DNA of 64,000 bases from Brachynemurus nebulosus (Eukaryota; Arthropoda; Insecta; Neuroptera; Myrmeleontidae), in contig JAPWDM010000016.1 in the NCBI GenBank assembly GCA_035578155.1, positions 8,786,044-8,850,043 of the forward strand, in the 5' to 3' direction. Below, piece by piece: positions 1-12,835 of this stretch; within the stretch, counting starts at the first letter, position 1, and each line of letters opens with the position of its first letter. Position numbers and translations under genes: made by a program. Under the pieces are notes generated by a model. It had not been told where the DNA came from. It worked only from the letters and a program-made list of their open reading frames with translations, and did no database searches.

Positions 1-99
1 GATGTGAATACACTCATTGTTTATCGTGTAAGAATATTTTATCGAACCTGGAGCGGAGTGATATCGGAGTGAGAGCAGAGCGTTAATTTAAATCGCGCC
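1..99 (-). mobile_element. Cut-off end of a GCCCGATTTAC-type MITE
   Basis: This is the reverse complement of the left part of the MITE at 28295-28754: the same words for the GAGCGGAGTG and GAGAGCAGAG motifs and the TTATCG stretch occur in the same order. The element terminus (AAATCGCGCC) lies at about 99 and is followed by TA, in keeping with a TAA-like target site. The window edge removes the rest. No coding capacity is visible. Confidence 0.7.
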
Positions 100-494
100 T
101 ACAGGTTTCACATCTGGACGAACGGGCCAAGTGGATCTTGCCCCCCCCCCCCTAGACTGACAGCTAAACATTTCCTAGATTATATTCCATCAACATCAAA
201 ATCAAACCCTACAAGGAGTTGTCGCGTTTGCTGTGTAAAAACCGATCCAAAAACGAATAAAAAAATTAGAAAGTAAACACGAACCTGGTGTCCCGACTGT
301 GGTGTCCCCTTCTGTGCGATACTATGTTTTAAAATCTACCGTACAGAAAGATATTTTTAATTTTATTATTTTTAGCGAATTTCCAAAACTGGAAATTCAG
401 CTTTTACGCCAGGTGTCATGGTGCGACCTAAGCCCGAGACCATATCAGAAATATGTTTTGAGGTCCCTAGAATACGAAAATGATATTCACTAAA

Positions 495-496
<2 letters not shown>

Positions 497-585
<89 letters not shown>

Positions 586-593
586 ATATATAT
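497..593. repeat. (TA)n microsatellite
   Basis: About 95 bases of almost pure TA with one phase slip. Long Ile-Tyr open frames across it are translation of the repeat and not genes. Confidence 0.97.
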
Positions 594-2710
594 GTATCCG
601 CGCGATAACTCTCGAACGAAACGTTTAATGCTTATGAAATTTTGTGTGCGAATTCGATTTTCCAAATCGTTGGATGAGTTCGTTAGCCAGACACGTCGGA
701 TGCCCAGAAGTAGGTTTTCCGGGCGTTTTTTGTCAACAAAATGAGTTTTTTGCCAGAATTAAGCAATTTTTCAAATTTTTTTTTACACTAAGCCATTGTA
801 AAAGGTAAAACGCATAAAAAATGTTTTTATACCGTTGCTCTAAATTACTTACTTTTCGAGAAAAACTAGGAAATATGTCGTTCTCCATTTCACTCGCACT
901 CGCATTCTTTTTTTTTCTGTCTCATTTTTTGCGAGCTAAATTCGAAAAAAGCCGCTTTATAAGTAGCGTGTCATGATTTTTTTAATCCAATTTAACGATT
1001 CGGCTATATTCTATTTCTCTGTCAGTTAAATGTTTTTATAATGTATCTCTGTTCCATTTTTTTTTACAAAAAAAATCCCGACGATATCTGTTATGTGATA
1101 TGATCAGAATTTAGATTATATTTACACCTTCCTAAAATTAATAAGAGTTTGCTTCAATCGTATAAAAATTACGTTAAATCATATTCAAACAATAATATTT
1201 TTACGTAATTTTTTATCCAATTGACAATACAGTTATGATTAGAATTGTATAATCAGAGCATTCTAATATTAAATAATTTTGCACATTCAATTTTTTTTTT
1301 TAACAAAGAAAAATTTTTTTAAATTTTGACACATTCTTTTATGAAATTTCGATTAAGAAATATTAAAAAATTTTAAAGTGAATCATTTAAAAAGAGTTAA
1401 AAATAAATTAAAAAGGAAACATTTCTCTATTTTAACATATTTGTAAAGAAAATTTTACAGTTTACTTACAGTTTTTTGAAAAAATGTAATAACATTTTTA
1501 CATACAATAAAGATTATATTTGAACGGTAGGAAATCCACAAATTTTTTTTTATTTCTTTAATTAATTATTAAATTTGGTTTTAGAAGAAAATCTTCGTCT
1601 AATTCGCTCCAAGCCGAAAGTATAGCCACTAATAAGGACATTCCACTGTTAAAATAAATGGAAAATATATTGAAATTTATTTAATGAAAGCCATTCATAC
1701 ACATTTTTAAAATATCCTTTTGAATTATATAACAAATAAAATCTGTGTAAAAAAATCTAATTGACGTGTTTTTTCTCAATTTGCTAATATTAAGTAAGGC
1801 TCGTTAATTAGGGAGTGATTGTGTTAAAATTTTAATATAAAATATGGTAATTTTAACCCTCTTTAAAAGAACATTTCGATTTTAACAATAAAAAAATTTT
1901 AAAAAGTGTTTTCGTTTTTCCCGGATTACCAAAAACTGTTCATAGGCATATCTGTGACTAAAGTTGCCTCCCTTTCTTAAGAAAATAAAGTATTTTTAAA
2001 ATTTTGTGCAAAAGAATAAAACACAATTAACGAAAAAAAAGTACGCGTTTCCATATTTTTAAGATTTTGTAGTACAAGAAAATCCTTATAAATTCATCAT
2101 ATCTGTTATTGCATTTACTAGCTTTTACGCAATTTAATAAACAAAAGTCTGAAAATGGACGTAGAATCTCACTGTTATTAATTATTATGTCTTAGTCTTT
2201 TGAAAAATTATTTTTTGAACTAAAATAAGAATAGGAGGAATATAAACTTAGGGGTAAACGACAGGAGTATATAAACTTTATTTTAGATTCTACGTTTATT
2301 TTTACAGAAAATCATCAAGTACCTATTATTTCTTTTTTGAATGTATAAATACAAAAAGTTCGAAATTATTTTATATTAGAATTTCAATTTTGGTCGACCC
2401 TACGGGTTGTCCCCATTTACTTTTTTCTTGTCTCTTTTGACCCCAATTTTTCATAGAGAAGAAATTATACGATTTTTGTTAATTTTTCAAAAACCACCGA
2501 TATTTTTAAATTTTTTGGATACTGCTGATAAAGTGACCATCTTCGCGTAAATTTTTAATATATTAAAGATTAGGTACTCATAAAATAAATACAAAAAAAT
2601 ACGGTGTGAAGTCGGAATGCGTACCTATTCATCCTTGTCTACGGTAGCACATTTTTTATTGACATAAATATTAGAAACGCAGGAAAAGAGACCAGGAATC
2701 AACATAGAAG

Positions 2711-3430
2711 TGGATTATGGTACGATATATTTTCTGAAAAAAGTGCTTAGGACCAAAGTTATAGAGTTCAAAGTGATGCACTTGATGATGACTTTGAAGT
2801 TGACCTTGAGGTCAATTTCCAAAGTCATTTGAAAATCATTTAATATTTTTCAAAAGGAGTAGTTTACTTTTCATCCCTAAATGGTTCAAAGTATATTCGA
2901 ACGAATTTCACATGCAAGATAGAAAATAAGTGATCAAGAAGTAATTTTGAAAAATACTTGCTCAATCGCAATCGGAAAAATAATAGTTAATCATATGTTG
3001 AATTGAATTCCTAATATGATAACTATAGAGTAGCAATAAAAATTTTAAAAAATTTTGAAAATTTCTAATATAACATAAAGTTAATGTTTAACTTACAATT
3101 GGAGTGATATTAAATCTTTTCTTAACTTCTAAAATTACTTACAAAAATGTTTTCTTCTAATTTTTTCTATAAATTTGCGCCTATTTTTTCATTTCGTCAG
3201 GTTTTTATTTTTTTTATTTTAGAAAAATAACGCAACAAATCAATTTTGAAGATAGATTGAGTCAATACATGAAATTACTGCTTATAGGTACAGGATATGG
3301 TCAAAGTTCGGCAATGGCTAATCATTTTCAACTGACCTTGAAAATCGATTTCAGGGTCACTATCAAGTGCATCGCTTTAAATTCTACAAATTTGGTACTC
3401 AGCCCTTTTTTCAAAAAATATGCCGTTTCA
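2711..3430. repeat. Diverged inverted-repeat (foldback) element
   Basis: The left arm (about 2711-2850) and right arm (about 3330-3430) read as imperfect reverse complements: both carry GATGCACTTGAT, AAAAAAG and TTGACCTTGA-type words in mirrored order. This looks like an old palindromic MITE related in style to the arms at 45107-46850. Arm identity is too low to set exact ends. Confidence 0.5.
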
Positions 3431-4667
3431 AAAATATTTAGCTATAACTGTTTTCATCTACAGAGGTTGAATGGTGTTTTCTACCCCTAAAAAGCGTATT
3501 TAGCCGAAATAAAAAAACACGTATTTAATATTTTTCGCTGTTTAATAAGTATGTTAAGTTTCATTCAAATTGGCAAGTATTAGTTGGGTAGTGTTATTTG
3601 TCAGAATGTTTTGCCGATCTAGTTTTTTCAATATTTCTTTGCTCGTTTTCAGAATTTGTATTTTAATTTCTACGGACAAATAACTCATTCTTTTCTTCGA
3701 TTTTAGTAACTTTTATTTGCTGATGTTGACCATTAATTGATCGAAACATATCAAATATTTTTCAATGATTTTTTTAGCGAATGTCGAAAATTTTGAAAAT
3801 TTTTTCACCGTTAGTAAGTTAAAGTATTTGAATTCATTAAGTAATTAAATGATGTCCACAAGAACCTTACGAACTACCATAAGTTATATGAGATCCCTAG
3901 GACCCGTTTTTTACTGTTAGGATAAACTTTTTACTAAAATTATTTTAGATGAATAAAGGTTATGTTGTATGATTTCCGCCAGGGTTTACTGTTCCCATTA
4001 TTGTAAAAAATAAACTAACCGACCGATTTTGAAAATTTTTTCACTGTTAGAGAACTAAATTATTTTAGATGGATACAACTATGCTGCACAAAGTCCGTTC
4101 GGGTTCTTGGGTTCCAAAAATATCAAAACTAATTACCCAGCCGATTTTAAAAAATCTTTTACTCTTAGAAAGCTAAACTATTTTAAATAGGTACAGTTCT
4201 TAGATGAGATCCGCCAGTCCCCAAAATTTGGAAATTCGCTATGTTATGCAGATGCTGCGACAGGGGTATTATTATTCAATTTTAATTGTAGGTACATATT
4301 GTTCAGGCTACTTCATACATTTCAAACATGCAACTCCTTGGCTCATTGGTCATAGATAAAAACTTCGAATAATTATTCTAGATTAATAGATAATATAGAT
4401 AAAAACTTAGACAAAAAGATAGATAAAAACTTCAAAATTACACGTCAAATTATTGCAAAACAAGAAACCGTTGTTTCGTCGTTATCATCATCGTAGTGAA
4501 CAACATGAAGTTTACGACATCATTTCCATCTATAGTCCACTGCCACGGAGTCGACAACACACAAGAAAACAACTCGGTACACCAACGGAACCAGCGCCCC
4601 GACCGAAATCGGAATTTCCACGTGTCACAAAAAATTTGGTTTTATTCTTTTTTTATGATAAGTAACT

Positions 4668-4890
4668 TTTTTACGTCATTATTTCTGAACATAAATTTTT
4701 GTAAAAATTGTCAATACATATTTTCGTAAAGAAAACCAATACATTAGATTTTGTGTGTGTGATATATTTATTATGTAATTTTTTTACTTCGTTATTTCTG
4801 AATATAAATTTTTGTAAAAATTGTCATTAAATATTTTTGTAAAGAAAACCAATAAAATATATTTTATTGCGTGTGTGTATATTTATTATG
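4668..4890. repeat. Two tandem copies of a ~110-bp unit
   Basis: A unit that starts at TTTTTTAC, passes through ATAAATTTTTGTAAAAATTG and AAAGAAAACCAAT and ends in a GTGTGTG-rich segment is repeated once in tandem, with high similarity between the two copies. Confidence 0.75.
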
Positions 4891-6206
4891 ACCTTAAGAG
4901 TGTTCAACCAAAAATCTCCAAAAACAACGTTTACTAGAAACAATTTTGAGGCTTTATTTTAACTTAAAAAATTAAAATAAAAACCTAATTCGGTAGAAAA
5001 AAGACTGTAATTTTTCGGATGGCCATTGATTTTTAAAAGTTAAATCATTTTAATTACAAAAAATTGCTCTAAACATCACCATTTTTGAAATAGTAGAAAC
5101 AAAACTGAAGCTTTAGTATTTACTTAAAAAATTTGATTCTTTTTTTAAAAATTGCATAAATACCTTCTCTTTTTCGGATGGTCATTTAAAAATCATTTAC
5201 ATTAAAACTGACCTTAAAAAAAATTAAAAACCTTAAAAATTGCCAAAATCGGTTTGAATATTTCAAATTAAGTTTAGTTTTAACAGATGGCAGTGAGTTC
5301 GTTATAATATTTGTAATTTTTACTATAGGGACATATTTACAATTTTTATGAAAAAATGAATTTGTGTTCATTTTTGCTGGGATTCTCAACACAAATATAA
5401 TTGATTAAAATATATATGTACATGGGTTACTACACGTCCAAGGAACGTTTTAAAATTATTATAATAAATTATGTTTGACTTGATTACAAAAATCACAATT
5501 ATTATTATCAGGCGATGGGGCAGTTGGAAATAACTGAAAGAATTTTGAAAAGATCACAAACCACAAAAGGTCTCTTATTTGAAATTTGGATCAAAATTTT
5601 TGGAAAAATAAAATGGAAGAAAAACTTATTGAATTTTATGACTCTAAATTATTACCCGAAATACCTATTAGACCCACGACATACACAAAAACTTAAAATT
5701 TGTGACTAATTTTTATTATTTTTCTTGTAAGAAAAATTGTATTTTCATATAATAACACCCATTGTAAAATTTATTCAATTTTATTGTAAATACTATAATA
5801 TTTTTTATAATACATATAATAATACTTTATAAAAGAAATGCGGCTCTCTAGACCCAACAGTTGACGTTGAAAACGTTTTGGAGTTATTAATTAAAGTTTA
5901 AAAGTTAACATTTTGTGTCTAAGTTTCTTTATTATTTCTCATTCTTTATTAAAATTATATAAGAAGGACACAATTAATGAAAATATTTTAGCAAAAGATT
6001 CTTCAAAAATCTTTCAGGTCAAGATCAACACTCAGATCAAATTTCTAGTTTCTAGCACTAGCAGAAGTTCTCAAATAAAATAACCATTTATTTGGAAATA
6101 TAAAATAATATTTGTTTTTTTAAAAAAAATCAACAAACCTTTTTTCATTCATTTGTGTTACTATAGTATTAAATGGTATTAATAATAATACATACACGGA
6201 TACATA

Positions 6207-7699
6207 TACAAGCTGGAAACAGATTTATCGAACATGGGGCAAGTATGGTGAGAAATTTTTCTCAGGATCAATGTGATCTCTGACACTTTTTGATCAATAA
6301 TATTTCATTTTTAAATCGCGTTACCATGGATCTGCAATATTTTTGTGTTTGTCAGATTAAAAATCCAAATTTATTGCGAATTTTAGAATGACAAATTAGA
6401 ATTTATTAGAATGACAAATTATGGTTCATTATGCTACCGAAAAAAAAAATTCAGTTTATCTCATGATGTTTGGCGGGCCATAGTTATCGTGAAACACGTG
6501 AATTATTTAGTGTGTTTTACGAAAATAGACAAGTCCCCAGTATAAGTACTATAAAACACATTGTAGATCAATTTCGTATCACGAGTTGTGTAAATAGTGC
6601 TTGTTTAAGACCACAAAATGATCCAAGAAACATTAATGAAGATTTGGAGATGGATGTTTTAGCTGATTTTGATCTAAATCGAAATACAAGCATCAGAACA
6701 GTTGCTAAAGAGAAAAATATTAGCCATACTAATGTACATAGAATTTTGTAAAAAGCAAATTTACTCTACATCCAAGTATAAACATTTGCATGAAGTTTTC
6801 CCTGAAGATTCGGATGTGAGAAACGAATTTCGCAAAATAATGATGAACAAATCAGATCTAGATCCTGATTTTTTGAAATTTTTGTATTTTACCAATGAAT
6901 GTACACTTACTTTACAACAATATCCCAATTTCCAAAACTGCAGGTATTGGGCAACCGAAACCCCACATGTTTATGTAGATTGTCACACGCAGTATCGACA
7001 ACAGCTGAATGTATGGTCAGGAATTTTGGAAGGCAATATTATAGGATCATCTTTTATGAATGGAGCACTTACGGGCGATAAATACCTTTAGTTAATAAAC
7101 GGCATTGATCCAACAATCGAAGCTGTGGTAAATGGCGAAAACAATATAGTCTGGTTTAAATTCGATGGAGCACTTGGACGTTATTATAGATCAGTGCGTG
7201 AGTTTTTAAATCAGCATTTTCAAAATGCTTAAAGTGGACGTGGGAGCGCAATTAAGTGGCTCCACATTCTCTCGATTTACCGCTAAATAATTTATTTCTT
7301 TGAGATCACTTAAAAAGCAAAATTTACACATCAAGGTCCCACCCAAATACGCAGTCTCTGCAAGGTATTATTGTAGCAGCCTATTTTAATATTACTACCA
7401 ACAAAAACACTAAATATTCGCAATGAATTTTACAATAAATTGGGATATTTTTTAGCGGTTAATGGAGAAAAATTTGAACATTTAATTTAATAAAAGTAAT
7501 AATAAAGTATTTATTTATAACAATTAGTTTGTTTACTTTTAATTTTTAATTTTATTTCAATAAACCATAAAAAAATATATCTATGTCATTTTATTCTAAT
7601 AAACGGCGTAATTTTAACACTAGCATATTACATTAATGATTCATACAAAATCTTCCATTTTATTTGCCCTCTGTTGAATAAATCTGTTTCCACTTTGTA
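6207..7699 (+). mobile_element. Decayed Tc1/mariner (IS630-type) transposon
   Basis: The terminal inverted repeats match at the left (TACAAGCTGGAAACAGATTT from 6207) and right (reverse complement TACAAAGTGGAAACAGATTT ending 7699). Both ends are followed by TA, the standard Tc1/mariner target duplication (6205-6206 and 7700-7701). The interior carries the broken transposase described separately. Length is about 1.5 kb. Confidence 0.82.
6470..7250 (+). pseudogene. Mariner-like transposase pseudogene
   Basis: The first piece (about 6464-6748) encodes two helix-turn-helix segments ending in SHTNVHRIL, the DNA-binding part of an IS630/mariner transposase. After a frame change a second piece (6702-7091) continues with FTNECTLT, NCRYWATETPHV and LNVWSGILEGN, which match the catalytic core layout. 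A stop at about 7089 precedes a further frame with WFKFDGALGRYYR (the usual WFQQDGAPPHY region). At least one frameshift and several stops are present, and the first catalytic Asp of the usual F(S)DE motif is Asn. The protein is inactive. Confidence 0.82.
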
Positions 7700-7701
7700 T
7701 A

Positions 7702-8375
7702 TATTTGCACAAAACATATGCATTTTTATGATATTGCATAAAATGGATACAAATTATCAAATATTAATCAAAAATTTTTCTAAAGTTCTTTTAGATCAAA
7801 ACCTACACTTATATACTAAATTTTAAATTCCTTGTACTAGTAGAAATACCCTAACAATACGATTACATTTGAAATTTGAAATAAGTCCCCATAAACGTTT
7901 TCAATGTTAAAAATATTTTTTTATGTAAAATCAAAATATTATTATGTAATTTCTGTTGTTCTTACGGTTTTTGAGAATCCTACCACACATTTATATGAAA
8001 GTTAACAATAAAAATACCTAATAAAAAAAGATGAACATATTACTAACTACTAAATTATATTAAACTACCCTTATTTGAAGTGTTGTTGTTAGGTTTTTTT
8101 TTGACAGATAATGGGGATATATAAAATAATAAAAAAAAGGTAAAATACATTTTAAATTGTAAACATATATTTCGACTCTTGTTAGCACATTTGTTTCTTA
8201 AGTAAATGGTTAAATATTAACAATTTTTAAAATTTTACCTCCGCCTGCTCGCCCCAAAACAAGTTCCATGGAAACAAATACGCTCGTATAGCCTTAAGTA
8301 TTACGTATCTCAACATTGTCAACATTACTACGATAAGTATAGATACAAACAAAAAGCAACTGAATCACACGTATC
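7702..8375. other. AT-rich spacer with nothing recognised
   Basis: No open frame, repeat or inverted structure that I can support. Confidence 0.5.
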
Positions 8376-8379
8376 AATA

Positions 8380-8945
8380 GGGTTCTTGACTGAAGTTACG
8401 AAAATATTCTGAAAGCATTGTTTTTCCATGTCAGTTAAGTGATTTTTTATTTTCGACAGATTCTGTAAAAAATCATCAAAAAAAGTAAGCCTACAATTTT
8501 AAATGAGAAAAAGGCGGGAAAAACACCTCGCTATAGTGACGTCACAGTTTGAAGCAACTAAACGTCAATGTAAATATTTATAACCTCAAAACTTTGATTA
8601 TATTCATAAAAAGTCAAAGTAAAAGCAAGTATTTCTTTGAATTCTGGTCGATTATTATTACTATATATATAAGCTAATAGAAATATTCAAAAGAAAACAC
8701 AATTTTATCTCATCGATGGAAATTATCAAAATCGACATATCTAGCTACAAAATGTTACGTCATTTTCAACAAATGGCGCGTTTTCTCTAATTTGAATATT
8801 TGTTGAAAAATGGCGATTTTCAAAATAAAATTTCTAAATAGTTATCAAATCTTTTTATGTTTCATCATTAAAATTGGACATATGTAATGATAATGCATAG
8901 AATTATTTAACATTTGACACAAATTTTAAATACAGTTAAGTACCG
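8380..8945. mobile_element. TA-flanked MITE, GGGTTCTTGACTG family, copy 1
   Basis: The ends are GGGTTCTTGACTG on the left and CAGTTAAGTACCG on the right (imperfect inverted repeats), with TA at 8378-8379 on the left. The internal order of words (GGCGGGAAAAAC, TAGTGACGTCAC, ATTATTTAACATTTGA) repeats that of the copy at 22205-23030, which shows that the two are one family. No coding capacity. It contains a perfect TGACGTCA palindrome. Confidence 0.75.
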
Positions 8946-9234
8946 CATTGAAACGCTGGATGAGCTGGATGATGTATGGCTTACTTTATATCAGAGACAC
9001 ACATCCTTCAGTATAGAAGTCTGTAATAAATTAATAATACTTATAAAAGTGAATTTTTTTATTGGGAAAAATATCATAGATGAATAGGTGAATGAATTTT
9101 TTTTATTTGGAAAAATATCATAGATGGTGGTCCTAAAGGGGTTAAAATTACTAGAATTTTCGGTAATATTTGATACCTATTTTATTAATAAAATTTATTA
9201 TCAATATAGCCATGATGTACAAAAATTTCAATGT

Positions 9235-9573
9235 GTTTTTTTATGACAAAATTAAATTATTTTATTGAAAGACCAATATCTGCGGCAATATTTTGATAAT
9301 ACCTGTGATTTTATAAATAAGCAGATTTCAAAGATTGGTATAATTTTTATCTTGCTAGAATTAATAAAATAGTTTTAAATTTAGGGTTACTTAAAGTCGG
9401 ATTTTGGAAAAGCAAATTTTTGGGCCTTATTTTTCCATACTGTGGTATTTAGTTATCGGGATAAGTTAACTAGATCTAATTTTGATATAATACCAAAATT
9501 TCATGACGAAGTGATCAGTACTTTTCAAACTATTATGATTTTTCATAATTCGCAATTTTGAAATTTTCGGTTT

Positions 9574-9575
<2 letters not shown>
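9235..9575 (+). repeat. Dispersed repeat family R, copy 1
   Basis: About 340 bases align with 50268-50612 on the same strand at roughly 80 percent by eye, starting TATGACAAAATTAAAT and passing GAAAGACCAATATCTG, AAGCAGATTTCAAAGA and AATTCGCAATTTTGAAATTT. It ends where a (TA)n tract begins. A third, interrupted copy lies at 41480-42960 on the minus strand. Confidence 0.8.

Positions 9576-9577
<2 letters not shown>

Positions 9578-9662
<85 letters not shown>
9578..9662. repeat. (TA)n microsatellite
   Basis: Pure TA tract that replaces the sequence which follows in the paralogous repeat copy at 50268. Confidence 0.97.
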
Positions 9663-9664
<2 letters not shown>

Positions 9665-9744
9665 TATGTGTATAAATTTTAATGAATTTTAATGAATATC
9701 ATTTTCGTATTTTAGGGACCTTTGTGTTTATCCGTCTATAAATG

Positions 9745-9894
9745 CGTACAGAAATCATCACATAAAGAGTGTGTTTGTTACTGCTCAATACTTGTTTGCG
9801 GTAACATCGCACACACGTATGATCAGTGATCGCGATCGGCCTCTACAGTTGTTCTGACTATTACACACTTGTTGTGTATTCGGATCGTAAAATG
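9745..9894 (-). mobile_element. Partial piggyBac-like MITE
   Basis: On the minus strand it starts after TTAA (9895-9898) with CATTTTACGATCC, close to the CACTTTACAGTCC end of the MITE at 35066. It shares the same subterminal phrase GAGGCCGATCGCGATCACTGA with the copies at 35066 and 47792. The other end is not identifiable, so this is a one-ended relic. Confidence 0.6.
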
Positions 9895-9899
9895 TTAAA

Positions 9900-12600
9900 A
9901 CAAAATTAAAAAGATTAACTTACATAATATATATTATGATAAAAAACCTTTTATTTCCTTTGAAAATACTTATTAAAAAAATATCTTTATGTAACTATCA
10001 GACACTGATAGGTTCCTCAAAATAATTTTTTTTATTTTTCAAGGAATTAAAACTGAAATTAGATTTCTTTATTGTATACCTTACTAACATTTTTATGTAA
10101 TAATTTGATCTATTTAATAATTTTAATTTCTGATGGAAAACGTAAAAATCTTGTTTTTTTTGTCATTACATTGATTGAAAACGCAAACATGTTAAGCTAA
10201 AATGTTCCTAACTAACGTTTTCTATACTTTTTGCAGTCACTTGAGTACGAATTTTAAAAGTGGGATTTTTAAAACGCAATTACTCAAAAATATAAGATAA
10301 AACAATTGAAACTTAAGTGTTACTGGAAGTTTTAAAGCATAAAATAATTTTTGAAAAACTCAAACATACGTTTCCATTTAAGAAACTCTAAGTTTGCATC
10401 CATAGCTCGAAAACCATAAGAGCTACAAAGCTCTTGACTATAGCAATTATTGTTCACCCCCGTCAATATCTACAACTTTTATTTGAACAATATTATGATT
10501 AAATCAGCAATTTGGCCGTAAAAAATTGTAACTCACAAAAAACTAACGCTGTATAAGAAATAAAGCTCAATTCTCCATTCTGAACTAGTTTCGATGTAAA
10601 AAAAGCTCAGAAAGTTGGGGTTTATGCGACTAACGACGGTGTTTCCTCCTTTTTTGAAAAACAGTCATTTTTTCAAAATAAACTTATTAACAATGACCTC
10701 CTTGAAGACTCTTTTTGATTGATGCACATCAACTTCCTCAATGCCGGATTTAGGGAGAGCAGCCGAGGCACGTGGTCCCCTGCAGGTGTTAGGGGGCGGC
10801 AAAAGTGCAAGTTGAGGGGCGCCAAAATGTTGAATTTGAGTTTTTTTGCTGTGCCTTTTGTAGGGATTTTTGAATTTTTCTCGGGGAGGGTGCCAAAGTT
10901 TGCCCCCATCCTCATAATAATTGTAGGTCCTTCCTTATACTTGATAAAATATTTTCCAAAACCATTAAGTACCTATATGTTTACCATACTTATTAACACG
11001 CATTTTCTGAATCACCTATAATTAATTAACTAATTATACCATATACAAAAAATATAGTATCGGTTTCATTTTTCTTTACTTGATATTTTTAAAAGCAACA
11101 GATTTATTAGATGAGGTATACAGTACGTATTTACTGTATTTACACGCACAATATAATTTGATTTACAAAAGATGCTCGCTTTTTATGAGTATTTGAATAA
11201 ATTAACAATGTAAAAACGAAAACAATTACATTATTGAACCGCAATGAGCCGGCTAAATTTGATATTACTTAAATTTTAGTACTTTAAAAAATATATAGGA
11301 CATACACCAATATTATGTTTAATAATTGAGAATATTAATATGTGAAAATTAAAAAAATTAAAAATATTCAATAATTCAATATTATTCTAATCAATATTTA
11401 AAAAAATACCCCACAGCAATATAATTATGTATGTGCTATACGTACATTTTTATTAGCTATTTGCTTTTTTTATTTATTTCCATTGTTTACAATCGAACAG
11501 TGTCAAATTTAAAAATAATGATTGTTTCTTTAACAAAATAAATAATATTTACCCACTTTCATATAAGTTTTTAACATTTATTTACATAAAAAACGAATTA
11601 GTAAATTCAATCAGAATAAAATCATTAAAAATAATATATGTAATTGTTAAATCAAGACGGTAGGTATTTTCTCAGTGTTGATATAAAAACGTGCTGGATA
11701 ATACTTCTATTATGGCGACACACATGCAAACTATAATGGAAATAAATAATTAAAATAAAATGGTATAAGATCTAAATAGCACTGACCAATTGTCTGGTGA
11801 GCTGCCGTTTTGATTGATTTGTATCAGCCATCACTAAATAATTCTCATTAATTATACTATTTTATTTAATAATTTTTCTTATTAATTGTAAACTTTTCTA
11901 TATGAAAATAAATGTTTCGTAATTTTTTACGAATTAAATATGTACAGATATTACTGTCATTAGACCACGTCCACCTTCACTGCCTGTTACTCGAAGAATG
12001 ACGCGACGACCGCATACCAAATATAACATAATCCAGTGTTGCCACTTTAAAGTGTAGTATCAAAGAAATTAAAATTTTCATTTAGAAATTATATGTACAG
12101 GTTGTTAAAGGTGTTAAAGGATTGTTTGCAAAAACGATTAAATAAAGAAATCAGTTCAAATTATTTTTATTATACACAATATTCAATAATATAATTTAAG
12201 AATAATATATTATTTGAAACTAAAAAAATATCAAACAACTAAAAGTACTTAAGGTGCCATCTGTCCTACATAGTATACATATGTACATATATTTAAAAGT
12301 GTAAGATAATTTATATAATAAAAATAATTTATAATTTTATAATTTCATTAATTAATTGCAATATTTTTAGTATTTTTACATAATATTTTTGTTAAAACAC
12401 AAATATCATGTACAATAAATTGTATAGTCTGTGTCAATGTATAATTCTTATAATAATTGTTTATTATTGTTAATAAATACTGTAGTTAGGTTATTTTTTT
12501 ATGCTCTATGAGGTTTAATTGTTGCTATTTTTAATTGTTAGTACAAGTTGTAAATATATATTAATTTTTTTAAGTAATTATTATAAATTCTTATTATAAA
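9900..12600. other. AT-rich region with nothing recognised
   Basis: No credible gene. A short GC-richer island at 10725-10915 carries GGGGGCGGCAAAAG and GGGGCGCCAAAA, the appearance of a small transposon fragment, but I cannot assign it to a family. The rest is low-complexity AT-rich DNA. Confidence 0.5.
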
Positions 12601-12611
12601 TATTTAGATAT

Positions 12612-12790
12612 TTTTAACCGACTTCAAAAACGAGGAGGTTCTCAATTCAAGCCGTATGTTTTTTTTTTTTGTTTTTGTTTTTTTTTTTTATGTATGTACA
12701 CCTATTTCTGCCACATTTTTGGCCCAATTTTCGCCATTCTTTTTTTAGTTAGTAGATAAAGTTCTCCAGGTGGTCCCATAAAAATTTTGT
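12612..12790 (+). repeat. AACCGACTTCAAAAA-type dispersed repeat fragment
   Basis: The phrase AACCGACTTCAAAAACGAGG followed by a T/GT tract and TATGTATGTACACC is a dispersed-element end commonly seen in insect genomes, from memory only. A related ACTTCAAAAAGTT phrase forms the arms of the foldback at 20757-20985. No coding capacity. Confidence 0.45.
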
Positions 12791-12835
12791 TGACATTGGT
12801 TGAGTAATTTTTTAACCATCTTCAATAATATGATA

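Larger units (their letters stand above)
600..6200. other. AT-rich region with no recognisable gene
   Basis: Open frames here are short and show no protein family I recognise. Structures present are an inverted repeat pair at 2711-2850 and 3330-3430 that contains GACCTTGA words, degenerate repeats around 3770-4215 built on a CCGATTTTGAAAATTTTTTC-like phrase, and a tandem duplication at 4668-4890. A slightly GC-richer segment at 4450-4640 has two overlapping short frames without a recognisable domain. Confidence 0.6.

Noticed and set aside
4450..4665. Overlapping 70- and 77-residue frames as a gene
   Set aside because: Moderate GC but no domain, no splice structure and low complexity at the ends; insufficient support.
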